A DNA stretch of 64,000 bases from Tetrahymena elliotti 4EA (Eukaryota; Ciliophora; Oligohymenophorea; Hymenostomatida; Tetrahymenidae): positions 562,019 to 626,018 of the forward strand of contig JH720320.1 in the NCBI GenBank assembly GCA_000231825.2, written 5' to 3'. Numbering within the stretch: position 1 is the first letter of the stretch; each line of letters starts with the position of its first letter. Both the position numbers and the translations under genes were made by a program. Under the pieces are notes generated by a model. The model made no database searches. It was not told the DNA's origin and saw nothing but the letters and a program-made list of their open reading frames with translations. Shown one piece after another: positions 35,316 to 48,234 of this stretch.

Positions 35316-36291
35316 TTAATAGAGTGTGAATAGTAATCATCCACTAATTTTTAATTAACAAATTATATTTCAATTATTAAATAAATAAAAATATCTTAAT
35401 GTAGTACAAGTAAGATTAAAAATTGCTTTTAATAAAATGAAAATTAATATATAAATTAGTTTAATGCTTATTTATAATCTATAATGTATATAATATCTTA
35501 GCGTGTATTTTTCAAAATATGTTAAATTCATTCTAAGCAAAAAATAATCAAATTTCATTAATAATTTTAAAAATATTTTTCTTAATCAATAATATTTCAT
35601 ATCGCTAAACTGGTTGTATTTAATTTTCTTTTTATTTAATTGTTAAGCATAAGCATCTTCTCTGGAATTAAGAGTTGTTTTTAAGAAAATGTAGTTCATA
35701 TTCAAAGTGAGAAAAAAACTAACAGACTTACATACAAATAAACAAAGATTAGTTTTAAAAATCATTTTGATTTATTATTACTCTAAAAAAATAAAATACT
35801 ATTCAAGAGTTAATATTTAATTACTCTTATAGCTTTAAGAGTTACATTCAAAAAAATTTGATGAATTCTAAAAATTACTTTATCAAAATTGTAAACATAG
35901 TGATATAGATAGACCCTAATACTTTAAAGTAAAAAGTTTTAAATAAAAGAGTTTTTAATTTATTTTGAAGCAAAAGAAGAATAGAAAGAAAATCGAATTT
36001 AGTTTTTTTTAAATAATCTTTAATAAAAGAAGAATTAGGTATCAAATATGGATTTAAAAATAACTGTTATTGTTCATTTAAAATAAGTAAATATGTAAAT
36101 GCTAGAGATTTAGTATGATAACTATTAAAGTGAAGATCTTGTAATTTATTTTTTTCCAATAAAAAGAAACAAAATAGAATTTTGAAAAAGAAAAAAATGA
36201 AATTTCAAACATGAATTTAAAAATGAATAAATATGAGTGAATAAAATGAAAGCACTTTTTGAGATTTACCAAATAAATAATAATAGAATTT
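35316..36291. other. Intergenic, convergent 3' ends
   Basis: No gene is supported between the acidic protein (+) and the TPR pseudokinase (-). Confidence 0.45.
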
Positions 36292-38202
36292 TCATATTGA
36301 ACATTTGGCAGATAAAACTTGATCTAAAAAGAGATCATCTGCTTAATAATTTTTTCTGTTTTTTATTATTTTATCATACTTTTTTTCAAACAAATACTGA
36401 TCTCCTAGTATTCCATATGCTTCTAAATTTATTTTATCTATTTTGATCTATTTTTTTAAACAGTAGACTCCTTTTTGGTATTGGAGTTATTGTAAGTAGG
36501 CGTATGCTAGTGTAAAGTACATATATTCTATGTTTTCACATAATTTAATTGCCTTTTTTAAGCATTTGACTGCTTCATCATATCTTTCTAAATGTATTAA
36601 TATTCTACCTATATTTTGTAAAGGTTCCTCTTTTAAGGGATCTATTTCCAAACTCTTTTAACAATAAATTAAAGCATCTTCAAACTTTGATTCATTATAG
36701 TAAACAAAAGAAAGTTATATTATGGCATCGTAATTATTTGGATTTATTTCTATTGATTTCTTTAGCCAATAGATTGATTCTTCATAATTTTGTTTGCGCT
36801 AATATAAATATCCTAAATTACATGAAGGCAATGATTATTAAGGGTGTAAGTTGTGAGAAATTTTGTAAAACTCAATAGCTTCATCTTCCTTTTGTTAACG
36901 CTCTAAACAAACTCCTAATACATTGTAAGCATGTGAATACTCTGGATTTAGTTCAATCGATTTTTTTAAGTAAGTAACAGCTTCTTCTAGCTATTTTAAA
37001 TTTAAGTAAGAATGTCCTAAACATTTATATGTGAGAGAATTTTATGGATTGTATTAAAGTGATAATTAAAGGTATTTATTTGCTTATTCATACTCCTTTG
37101 TTTCATAATATGCATTACCAATTAGATTTAAAAGTGAAGTGAGTTAAGGTTCTATTTCTTCAGCTTTTTTGAGAACTTCTATTGACTCTTAAAATTACTC
37201 ATTACTATATAAATCTTTTCCTTGATTTAGAAGCTCTATGAATTCTGGTTTATATTCTTAATCTACTATCTATTCAATTTAGACAATTTACAACTTTTAA
37301 ATTGATTCAATAATATCAGATACAGGAGGTCTCAGTTTTGGGTTTAGCCAAAAGATATTCATCAAAAATTAGGATATATCAAAATCTAATTTTTCCTAAT
37401 ATTAAAAAAAGCCTGTTCCTTTTGTAAATCTTTTGATAAATACTAGTGAGATTCCAGTAAGAGAATATAAACACATTGCTATAACCCAAATATCTCCTTC
37501 TTTCTCTTATAATACTTTAGTCAATTTACTATTCTAGTTTTTAGAATAATCTAATAACTCAGGAGGTAAAAAATATTCTTAAGTAGTTGTTTTAAATGCT
37601 AGAAACTTCTTAGTTGCTTCTGAAGGAATAACTTCTTATGGGGAATCGAAATCACAAATCTTAGCACTATTGTCTTTATTTAGATAAATATCTTTTGGTG
37701 TTAAATTTTAAAGTAGAAGGTTTTTAGAATGGAGATATTATAATGAATTAAATAAACTCAAAGCCAATTTTAAAAACAGATTTCTATTTATTTTCACTTT
37801 GAGCCTATTCTCATGTAACCAATCAACTAAATTCATTTCAAATCTTTCCATTAAAATGTAATAGTGATTATCGATTTAAAACTCATCTATATATTTTAAG
37901 ATATTTTCATGATGACAATCTTTCAAATTTTGTGCAAATTATTTGGCTTATGAGAGTAAATCATTCCCTAAATCTTAATTGTCTTGAGGGTTTAATGAAA
38001 AAATTCTTACAGAAAATTATCTATCTTTATCATATGCTAAAAATGTATATTAAGAATTTGCTTTATTAACATATGACTATGTTACAGAAATAGATTTTTC
38101 AGATTCTAGCTGTTTTATTGCAATTTCCATTGTTTTGCTTGATGATTTATTTAATTAAATAGAATTTTTTGATAACTAAAAACGTTTAATTGATTGTATC
38201 AT
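36292..38202 (-). CDS. Pseudokinase with C-terminal TPR repeats
   Basis: A single exon, 636 residues. Residues ~25-330 form a protein-kinase fold: HENILKYIDEF and ILMERFEMNLVDWL, then a KEGDIWVIAMCLYSL helix and a GTGFF stretch. All catalytic signatures are altered. The ATP lysine position reads FSVRIF (Arg), the catalytic loop reads LLLQNLTPKDIYL (no HRD Asp, Asn changed to Asp), and DFG reads DFD. The neighbour paralogue at 41685-43541 keeps SIKV, HDLALKN and DFG. The second half is about nine TPR-like 34-residue repeats, for example AYNVLGVCLERQQKEDEAIE and CNLGYLYQRKQNYEESIYW, a protein-docking solenoid. So this is most likely a scaffold or regulator that cannot transfer phosphate. It starts MIQSIKRFQLSKNS; a second Met 24 codons on (MEIAIKQLE) aligns with the start of the paralogue. 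Confidence 0.75.
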
Positions 38203-41200
38203 TTCTAATTTCCAGAATTAATTCCTAATACAATATAATTTTTCAATTATTAAAATTTTTTGATAGCATCATTGAAAGAATTTACTATTATTTTTTTCTT
38301 TAGCTTCAAAGACTTTTTTGTTGAAAATAATATTTAAATGTTATAAAATAGTATCACTTCATAAAATATTTCAATTCTCAAAATATTTTCTCAAAAAATA
38401 TGAATTTACTTTATTGATTAAACATTTTTTAAATAAAGAAATGATAAAGACAAAAAATGATTAAATAATTTTCTTAAATTAATAGATGTTTTTCTTTTGT
38501 ATGAATAAAATATAAAATTAAGATTAAAAATTTCTATGATAATTTCTTTATTTATACTTTTATTTCTTAAGAGAAATATGTTTATTTATAACTTATCTTT
38601 TTTATTTGAAAATATAAATTTATTTTCTCATTATTATACTAACCAAAACTCTGTCTAAATTATGAAATAGTTTTAATTTTTTAAACATTTATACAAACAA
38701 AAAATGCAAGAAATATGTATAAAATTGTATCAATAAAGTTAATTGATTTTATTTTTATTTATTCAAAAACTTAAAATATTTGAATTAAAAATCGATGAAT
38801 AAAATATTTCAGCTATAAATTTTATACATGACAAGTCTCTTTATTTTTTTGAATTATCTATCTAAGGATTTACGTATTTCGTATGAAAGATAGCCATAAA
38901 ATCTATTATTTAATAATTTAAGAAAACTAATTCTAACAAATTTAATTTTTCAAAATTTAAAATAATTAATTATAAATATTACTTTTATTAATTTTTTTAA
39001 AAACTAAGATTCCTAAATATCATAAATAATTTTATTTTACCTATAATAAAATACTAAAGTAGATAGTTTTCGACATTTTAGTAAACCCTTCAATAAATAC
39101 AAGATACCTTATTCACCTATTCTGTTTGTTCTTTTTTATAGATAAAGGTAAGATAAGTGTTCATGATAAGAAAAACATTAAAATTAATTCAATTTTTTTA
39201 AATTCATTAAACTGCTTTTAATGTAAGATGAATAAAATACTCTAAGTAGAGAGATAAATTTTAAAGATGAACACATTTCTCTAAGTTATTACTCAAATCT
39301 TAAGAACCCTACTTCTCAATTTCATTATTCCTAGTATTTTTAAAATATAATAACTTTATCGCAAAACAATTCAATTTTACCTTAAGAAAAGTTTCAAAAA
39401 CCTAAGTTTAACAAATTTTGTTAAAGCTAAACTTAAACTTGACATACCCTAATCACCTATATTGCAATTACTTTGGGATATAATTCATATTTTATAAATT
39501 TGATTGTTGAGGAATTAAATTTATATAGAAAAAACAATTTTTTTTGTTACTCTATGTTGAGAACCAAACTTAGTAGATTTGAACTATTAGATAAATTAAA
39601 GCCTAAATCTGAAACACCAAATACTCCAATATTATTATTACTTAAAAATATTAAATTTAGCAAGATGAAATATCATGTTAAATTTTTCACTTAGTAATAA
39701 AGCTTTAATGATAATCTTACAAAAAATGCTTTTTTTGTAAAAAATAATTGTTAGAAAAATAAAATTTTTACACCATTTAAAGTGTCAAACTATCTAGAAT
39801 AGCACATTTTGATAGTGACAAACCAAGCTCAGATGCTCCAGTAGATTTTATATGATTATAGCTTTGAAAAAATTTTAAATTAAAAAAAAGTATTTCTAAA
39901 TAATAATATCTTTTAAAAATTATTTAATTTATCTTACATCGAAAAACCAAAAACCTTTCTTTTGTTAAAAAAATTATTATTTAATATTAAAATACCTTAA
40001 TTCAAGGAATATTGATTATATTTTCTAGCATTTAGCTAAAGATTATCCTAGTGCTGTTATACCTTCACATGTAATTCCATTTTGCCTTATTGATAAAAAT
40101 ATTTTTTTAATTTAAGATTTCTAAAACAAAAATTGTATCAATAAGTTTAGTATTAAGCAAAAAATTTAGCATCTTACTATAAATCAAGAGTTAAATTTTA
40201 AAGATAAAAACAATTTTCTAAGCCTTAAGATAGATCTTTTATTCCTTATGTTCCTAAATTATTTGACCTTTTTTCAATTGAGAAAAATTTATTTTTTAAT
40301 AATTATTTTTAGCAGTTATTCTTAAGTTAAAAAAACAAATTTAGAAAATTAGTTACTTTAAATTTATTTTCAGGGTTGAGAGTTTAATCAAGTGAGATAA
40401 ACCTTTGCCAAGCCATAAAGCACCCTATTAACCAATATTATTACCTCTTTTTATAATTTAAAAATAAACTTTAGCAGAAAAAAAATATTTGATTTGCTAT
40501 TTGTGAAAATATTAAATTTTTAAGTTTTCTTTCATTAAAATTAGAAGTATTTTTTCTAAAATTTTACCCTAATTTGAGAATGAATATTTATAGATTTGAG
40601 AGACATTTGAAGTTTTAAGTAAAATCATGAACTCCTACTGCTAAAATACTATTCAGACTTTTGTAATGTGATAATTAATTTTAAAATAATTAAATAAATA
40701 AAATTTTTTCAACTCATAAAATTATTGAAAAAAATAATTTATCTTTAGTTTTTAATATTATTTTAAATTTACATAAAACTTAAAAGATTAAAAAATATAT
40801 ACCCAAGATCAATTGTTAATGTTTAGAGTTGATTGCAATCCTATAAAGCTGAACCCAATTATTTTGCTCCTTCTGATTAAATATTTTTCCAGCTAAAAAT
40901 ATTCAAAAAATAAATATTTTAATTAAATAAAATTATGAAATTGAAAATTGAATTTTTTATCACTGAAAAATATTCAACTTAAGTAAAAGTTTTTGTTTTT
41001 TAATTTTTGATATTGTAATAACAATATTTAAGTTTAAACAATTTTACTTTAAATTAATACTTAGATCAGAGTAAGAAGATAAAGAGCAGGAAAGAACCTT
41101 TTTTTTATTTAAAAAGAATCTTTATCTTTATTTAATTTAAAATAGTCTATTACATCCTGTAAACTCTTAATATTCACTAATTTATTAGACATTTTTTTTT

Positions 41201-41684
41201 AGAATAATTCAATTATTTATATTTAGATGATTGGAGCAAAAAATGTTTAATTAAAAATACTATAAATAGCTAGTCATCAACAGGATCTAAAAAATATATG
41301 CTATCCTAGCAGTTAAAATAAATGTAATAATAATGGATAGAGATATTTTATTCAAAGCTAGTCTCCTACTTTACTTTATCAAACTGCACTAGAGTCAACT
41401 AATTCGAAAGTTGACATATTTTGAAATTATTAAATTGAAATTCAATAAGCTTTTAAAATTTTACATTTTTTTGCTCATTTAATCAATTTATTATTTGGTA
41501 ACTTATTATAAAAAATATTTAAGGATATAATTTTTTTAAAGATTTTTGTTTTCCATGAAATAATTACAAATAAAAAATATGTTTTAAATCCATATAAAAT
41601 TTAAAATTGAAACATTCAAAAAAATCAAACAAATTTGTATTATTTAAATTGAACAAAAATAGAAAACAAAAAAAAGCTAATGTT
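38203..41684. repeat. Gene-poor 3.5 kb with a dispersed short coding-like repeat
   Basis: No intact gene is seen between the two kinase-TPR genes. On the plus strand about six or seven short segments would translate to one theme, K-P-x(4-5)-[AIT]-P-x-x-PILxLL: near 39095 (SKPFNKYKIPYSPILFVLFY), 39450 (LKLDIPQSPILQLL), 39605 (KPKSETPNTPILLLL), 39825 (DKPSSDAPV), 40035 (AKDYPSAVIPSH), 40415 (PSHKAPYQPILLPLF) and more weakly near 40850. Two spacers also match (AAATTTTAAAGAT... at about 39260 and 40195). The frames between are AT-rich and non-coding in look. It may be a decayed repeat gene or a repeated non-coding element. Confidence 0.35.
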
Positions 41685-43541
41685 TCAAATTTCGCTTTTT
41701 GCTTCACTCTATCTCTCTAGGATAGTATAATCATGTCTTTTAAAAAGTTTAATATACTTTAAAATCTAAGGATATTTTTATTTTTCATAAAATGAATCAA
41801 TTAAAAGATAATATGGCTCTACAATTTAAGGTTCTTGCTTTATTTCTTACTTTAAATAATGAATAGATTTATTCATATTCTTTTCACCATCTTGTTAAAT
41901 TAAAGTTAGAGCTAGGTAATAATTTGTCTATTAAGATTCTTTAAATTTTAACATATTTTTGAAAAAATTAATAGCATGGTCATATTTATTCATTTTCATA
42001 CAGGCATACCAAATATTATGGTTTATACTTGGAGATGAGGGATCTATTAAAGAGGCTTTTTCAAAATATATTAATGCCTATTCAAACTAGTTTTATTCAC
42101 AATTAACAACACCTAAGTTAGTATAAGCATCAATATAGTTAGGATTAGTTTTAATGGCTAATTAATACCATTTTTAGGATTCTTCAGACATCTTTTTTTT
42201 AAGATATATATTACCTAAATTAAATAAAGGTATAGATTATTGAGGACAAAGACTATTTGCTTTCATATAACTTTCTGCAGCACTTTCTGTTTCTGCTAAA
42301 TTGTGATAGCAAACTCCTAAAAGATTGTAAGCATGAGAATATTCTGGATTTATTTTTAGAGATTTTTAGAGATTTTCAATTGCTGTTTCGAATTATTTAA
42401 GATTCAAGTAACAATGTCCTATAGATTTGTATGAAATAGAATTGTTTGGATAAACTTCTATTGACTTTAGATAATAATCTATGGCTTTTTCATAATTTTT
42501 TCTTTCAAAATAACAATTTCCTATGAAGTACAGAGTTAAATAAGATGATGGGTTTATTTTAAAAGCCTCCTATAACACTTATACTGACTCTTCAAAATTT
42601 TCGTTGTTATATAATTATTTTCCTTTAATAAATTTATCTATATATTCTTCATCATAATATTCTTCTTCTTCTTCTTCTTTTTATTCAACCTGAACTTTTT
42701 ATAAATCTTAGAAATATTAAATAAGATCCGAAATTGTAGGTCTAAGATTTATGTTAATCCAGAAACAATTCATTAAGGTTTTGTTAATATCTAAATCTAT
42801 TTTATCAACGAACAAATAAAATCCAGTTCCTCTAGTAAGCCTTTTTATAAAAATCAAGGTACCTTCTGCTAAAGCGTATAAGCAAGTACAAATTACCCAA
42901 ATGTCTCCTTCTTTTCTTGGCAATTCTTTAAATTATCTTGCTATTTTATCTTTAGAAAAATCAAATAGTTCAGGAGGTATATAAAACTAAGTATTCTCTA
43001 CTTTTTATTCCATAAATTACTTAGACAGCTAGGATGGTATAACTTCTTATGGAATCCCAAAATCAGACAGTTTAATCTTATTTTCTTTATCTAAAAAGAT
43101 ATTCTTTAAAGCTAAATCATGTAAAATATAATTCTAAGAGTGTATATGTTCTACTGCACGAATTAATTATAAAGCAAAAGAAATAAATACATCTCTTTTT
43201 ATCTTCTTTTTTAACCTATTAATCTTTTACCAATCTATTAAATTTATCTCTATTCTTTCTAATACAATAAAATAATATTCTTCTATTTAAAATTCTCCTA
43301 AATACTTAGCTATATTTTCATGTTTGCAAGATTTAATGCTTAAAGCTAATTATCTTGCATAATCTATTCTTTCTTCTGATATTTCTTCACTTTGATTTGA
43401 TTTGAGTTAAATGACTTTGATAGAAAATTCATTTTAATTGTCATGTGCAATCAGTGTGTATTGCTGATTTGGTTTATCTTCATATGACCTAGTTACATAA
43501 ATCTACTTTTGGATTTCTAATATTTTTATAACTTATTCCAT
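41685..43541 (-). CDS. Protein kinase with C-terminal TPR repeats
   Basis: A single exon, 618 residues, tandem paralogue of the pseudokinase at 36292-38202 on the same strand. It starts MEQVIKILEIQKQIYV. Kinase features are preserved: the ATP lysine in FSIKVIQ, a hinge region FIVLERIEINLIDW, a catalytic loop ILHDLALKNIFLD (His-Asp...Asn), LSDFGIPQEVIP and a PPEL motif. KEGDIWVICTCLYALAEG follows the activation segment. The C-terminal half is TPR repeats (GNCYFERKNYEK-like; NIWYACMKMNKYDHAINFFK), ending LERQSEAKSEI. It probably phosphorylates a target bound through the TPRs; the substrate is unknown. Similar kinase-TPR fusions are common in ciliates. Confidence 0.75.
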
Positions 43542-44463
43542 CTTTATTGTATCTTAATGTTTAATTATGCTCAACTATTTTTTAAAAACAAAATTTAATT
43601 TATTTCATCAAAAATTTTTAATTAAAAAAGAAATATGAAATATTCTTTTTCTATGCCAAAAATACTTATTAACCTCAATTTTTGTTGATCCAAGATCAAT
43701 ACTAATAGAAATTTATGTGATGCAAAATCAATTTCTTTTCTTAAAAAATTATTAATTTTATTTTGTTTTTTATCTTTCTAAATTATTTTATTTTAAAATC
43801 TAAAAAAAGTAATCATTTACTTTAATTTTGTTTTTTATATCTTTGTCTCAAGTATATCTATTATTTAAGGCTAAGACAATCAATTTTTTTCAGTCAGAAA
43901 AAATATTAATTCATGCATGTTTAATTTATTTATTCAATTATTGGAATAATAATTTAATCCACTTTTTATTCATCATTTTTAATTGTTTGAATATATCTAT
44001 AGTTAATATAAGTAATTTAATCAATTTTTAATAAGTACTCTACCACAATTATTTAAATTTAAACCCTTAAATATTCTAAAAAATCCTTATTTAAAATACA
44101 TTTGAAATAGTTTTTTATTAAATTTTTTTAAAGTGCAAAACGCATTCAAAATTTGAAAAATTGGGTTTTATCTTGAAAATTTTGTTAAAATCTGAAAAAA
44201 TTGATAAGATAAAAAGAAAAGAATTAAGAGATTAAGCCAAATTAATTTAAAAATGTAAGAATTTTACTTTAACTATTGTTATTTTTTTTATGAATGCTAA
44301 TTTATTGAAATAAAATTATTTACAATAATTCAATCTTTGATTGAATACATATTTTTAAAGTAAAATCAACAATTTTCATATTGCTTTTCTTCAGCAAATA
44401 TTTTGAATATTCTAAATAATTAAATATATTAAAGATAAAGTTTACACCTCAAAATAATAACCA
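43542..44463. other. Intergenic, divergent promoters
   Basis: AT-rich sequence between the kinase-TPR gene (-) and the Rab-like gene (+). No gene or RNA is seen. Confidence 0.45.
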
Positions 44464-45055
44464 ATGGATGAATAATAATAGCAATAGATTATTAAAATAG
44501 TATCTAAAAGTAATTGCAATTTAACAGGAAAAACAACATTACTTAAATGTTTTTTTGAAGATGAATATTAAAGATAGAAGGCTTTTCAAAATTTCTAAGA
44601 GTTTACTGTGAAAACAATTGAAAAAGTATATTTTGTTATGATTAAAAAAGATTAAACTGAAAAAAAATTTGTTATTTTAGTTTAATAGATAATATAAATT
44701 ACAAATTTGGGATCTCAGTGTTCATTATGCTTTTAGAGCAATAAATGAGGTAAATCTAAGAGGATCTGATGCTATTATTTTTGTTTATGACATAACATAT
44801 AGATATTCTTTTGAAAATTTAGATACCTTATTTTAAGAAGTTGATAATTTAAAAAAGAGGATAAGTTTTAATCCAGCTATATTTTTAGTAGGTAATAAAT
44901 GTGACCTTAAGGAATAGAGACAGGTTTCTTATGAAGAAGGAAAATAATTAGCTGAATAGTTTGGATGTTTTTTTATAGAAACAAGCTCTTTAACAGGTTA
45001 GAATGTAAATGTTCTTTATGAAGCTATTCTTAATTAATCTATTAAAATTCAGTGA
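44464..45055 (+). CDS. Divergent Rab-like small GTPase
   Basis: Two exons, 44464-44625 and 44681-45055, 178 residues with a phase-0 55-nt intron. The fold is clearly Rab/Ras: a P-loop end NLTGKTTLLKCFF, strand LQIWDL, DAIIFVYDITYRYSFENL, the base-recognition motif FLVGNKCDLKEQRQV and ETSSLTGQNVNVLYEAI. It is atypical in three ways. The first P-loop Gly is missing (SKSNCNLTGKT). The DTAGQE motif is replaced by DLSVHY, so the catalytic Gln is absent. The protein ends LNQSIKIQ with no C-terminal Cys, so it cannot be prenylated like normal Rabs. It may be nucleotide-locked or non-hydrolysing and soluble. The N-terminus carries a run of five Gln. Confidence 0.75.
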
Positions 45056-46064
45056 TCAGTAGTTTAAATTCTACATACATCATAATTAATTAGTTCAATC
45101 AATAAATTAAATTAAATTTTCAATAGACTAAAAGATCTAATACCTATGAAGCATCTGTTTAGCTATTTCTAAATTAAATTTTTACTATGATAATAAAATT
45201 AAATAGTTTTTCAAATAAGATAAATTGTATTAGTAATAAAACTTGGTTAAAATATTTTCATAAAAAATGTAGATATTTATTTTATTTTGATAAATATTTT
45301 CTATGCTTGTTTATTTAAATAAGATTTAGCATTTTTTAGCATAACAAATTTTAAATTAAATTTATTGATTAAATAGTAGTAATTGTCAGGAAATAAAATC
45401 AATTTATTATTTTGAATTTGAAATTATGCTTATGTAAGTTATTAACATTTTTATCACAATTTTTGATTATTAATTATTATTCAATGAAATATTTCAACAA
45501 TTTTTATATTTATAGTTAATGGTGTAAATTTAATCAAAATAAGAATTAAAAATGATTTATTTATAAAAATAAGATATTCTATCATGAAATTGGAAAAAAA
45601 AAATTTTTTAAATATTCTACTAAATTTAAGCAGCGAAGAGTTTTAAGAAGAACAAATAATAATTTTTTAGTGGATTGCTATTAGATGATTCACTTTCTAA
45701 ACATGCAAAAAGTTAGATCATAAAAAATAAAAAGTGAATAAGAAATGAATAAAAAAAGAGCTGCAATCTTAAAAATAGATGAAAAAAAAGGATATAATTT
45801 ATTTATAAATTTGACTTTTAGAACAAAGAGATTCTATTTAATAGCCAGTTGAAATTTATTTTTGTATTTTTGGTAAGAAATATGGTAATCCAATTAATGA
45901 TTTTTAAGCTTGTATTTACATTTAGTGATATATAATTTGCATTTTGATTTAGAGTTTTTATTTCTTTTTACAAAATAAAAGCTTTTGCATTTAAGACTTG
46001 ATTTTTCCTCTGAAAACAAAAGTAAGTAAAAAAAGAATAAAAGAAACATAAGAGTTTGTTGAAA
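45056..46064. other. Intergenic, AT-rich
   Basis: No supported gene lies between the Rab-like gene and the secreted protein. Both are on the plus strand, so the promoter of the latter should lie here. Confidence 0.45.
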
Positions 46065-48002
46065 ATGAATCAAAAAAGAATTATATTTTCCAACATTTTA
46101 GTTATATCGCTACTTATTTGTAGCTGTATCTCTCAATAGTTTAGGAAAGAAGAAATTAAAAGTAAGGTAAGCTAGAAAATTAAGCAACTCCAAAAGGATT
46201 TAAGAGGAGAATTGTATGATAAAAATGTTCACTTTACTCCTATCCCACCTAGATTTGATCACTAAAAAGGGTTATATGGCTCTTATATTCATGGTAATAT
46301 CATAGATAAAAATAACTCTTATTTGACTCACTTGATTAGAACTCATTTCAAGTGCGATGACAACAACATGTTTGTTAGTAATTTTGTCTTAATGGCTTTG
46401 ATTGATAGTTTTGAATTGGGAACTATTGATCTTCAATTAGAGGAATTTGAGTGGACAATAGACGCTCTTTTAGAATTCAGAGATAAAAATAAAGAAGAAG
46501 GAATACCTGTTTATTCTTTTTGGTCATAAAAGCTTATCAATGGAACTTGGGGAGCTGCACCAAGTAATTTAGAGCATGTTGCTTAGTTAGCAGCTTCCTT
46601 CCCTCCTTGGTTAAAGAAATGGCTTGATTCAATTGGTTACTCTTATATTTCTCATGCCAGTGATATGGCAAAAGTTTTCAGGGTTCCTCCTGATGCTGAT
46701 GATAGCTCTGTAAATGTAGCTTTGGGTTAGAGATTAAAACAATTTGAATCTCTTAACAATGTTGAATAAAAATGGAATAAAATGAACTTCAATGTTAGTG
46801 CCTATTACGAATTACTAAAAAATCATGCTTATAGACCTTTTGCAAATATTACTGGAGATTTAGAAAAGAAATATAATAACACTGATGTCATCGATCCTAG
46901 ATCGTATTTAGCTTTTTATGAATTTTTTGATACAGAATATTTAACAGCCTAAAAAGAGTAAAGAAAACCAGTTTTAAGCTTTTTCTCAACTTGGATTTTA
47001 AATTATGAAGAACAAGTTAAGGATATTGTTACAATTCCTGCTTAAACAAATAATATTGATGTTTCAGTAAATGCTAATGCCATTTTTGGATTAAATAATG
47101 TTTTAATAACTGACAAAAACGCTAGTAATTACTTTGATCAAGAGCTTTAAGGTTTGTATTTGAATGCAACTAATCTAATAGCATACACAATTAAATCAGG
47201 AAGAGTTACTCAAAGACCTGATATTGTTATGCTCTATTATCCTTCTGTTTTTGATTTTTATTGGTTTGCAGCTAGAAATACTCACCTTTTAAATTCTTAT
47301 GACAATGAAATAAGATTTGAAGTAATGCATTAGGCTAGAGATTCCCTTAATCAAGCTTTGAGAAATTAAGGAACTTAGTAAATTCTTAGTGAAATAAAGT
47401 ATGATAAACATGGTAATGCATACTGGGATGAAATTTTGGGAGATTATGCAGGTAAAGTTAGGGGAGAAGATAGAAATTTTGCCTCAGTCTTAGCTTTAAA
47501 TGCTCTCATTGACATTTGGACTGTAAGTATCAAGGACCAATAATCAGGTAAAACTTCAAGAAGATATATTGAAAATACACCTAAAAATGTTACTGATGCT
47601 ATAGATAGAGGAATTCAAAGGATAATTAACTACAAACCAAATATTTTTGAGACTCATGATGAAAATGTATTCTTTTCGGGTAGTTTAAAAAATAATGCTT
47701 CAAATTAGATGTTTATGCCTAGTAATTTTAATAACTTTGTAAATGGTACATCAGTTAATCCCCACACTACTGCATTTGATTGGGATTTCTTAAAGACTCT
47801 AAGATTAGCAGTAAAAGGATTTATCCCAAAAGAATAATATGAGTAATTAATCAAAGAAACTTGGTTTTAAGAACAAACTCCAGTTGATTTCCCTGGATAT
47901 AATGTTGGTGAAGGTTTCACCTTTCCATATTGGTCCTCACCTGCTATTACCTACTCAATGTCTCTTTTAGTGCTTTCAAAACACATTTCTATAACTAATT
48001 GA
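46065..48002 (+). CDS. Secreted protein, possible alpha/alpha-barrel, unknown function
   Basis: A single exon, 645 residues, with richer G+C than its flanks. The N-terminus has a signal peptide-like segment (RIIFSNILVISLLICSC), and the Cys after it could be a lipobox-like or cleavage-near residue. The mature part has many aromatic-rich helical motifs: PPWLKKWLDSIGYSYISH, RVPPDADDSSVNVALGQRL, DVIDPRSYLAFYEFF, MLYYPSVFDFYWFAARN and EGFTFPYWSSPAITYSMSLL. The PDADDS motif resembles the DxDD acid motif of class II terpene cyclases and other alpha/alpha barrels, but that is a weak analogy. Several N-x-S/T sites fit a secreted protein. I do not recognise the family. Confidence 0.7.
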
Positions 48003-48163
48003 TTTATATTTATTAAGTAAAAAAAATTATATGTTAAATTAAAATCTCAAAGCATTAAAAAAAATATTTTTTTTCTTTAAAATTTTTTTTTATTATTAAC
48101 TTTTTGTTTTTATTTAACATTTTTTTAATTATTTAAAACAAAAATTCAAAAATTTTTAAAAAA

Positions 48164-48234
48164 TGCACCGACCGGGAATCGAACCCGGGTCAAAGCGATG
48201 GCAACGCTCTATTCTACCACTAAACCATCGGTGC
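48164..48234 (-). tRNA. tRNA-Gly (GCC)
   Basis: On the minus strand a 71-nt cloverleaf folds fully: acceptor GCACCGA/TCGGTGC with discriminator A, a D arm containing GGTTTAGTGGTAGAA, anticodon stem GAGCG/CGCTT with loop TTGCCAT (anticodon GCC), and T arm CCGGGTTCGATTCCCGG. The A and B boxes of the internal Pol III promoter are intact. A T-rich stretch follows its 3' end (plus-strand AAATTTTTAAAAAA at about 48150-48163). Confidence 0.97.

Noticed and set aside
43828..44031. Plus-strand 67-aa ORF
   Set aside because: Low-complexity Ile/Leu/Asn sequence in intergenic AT-rich DNA with no supporting signal.
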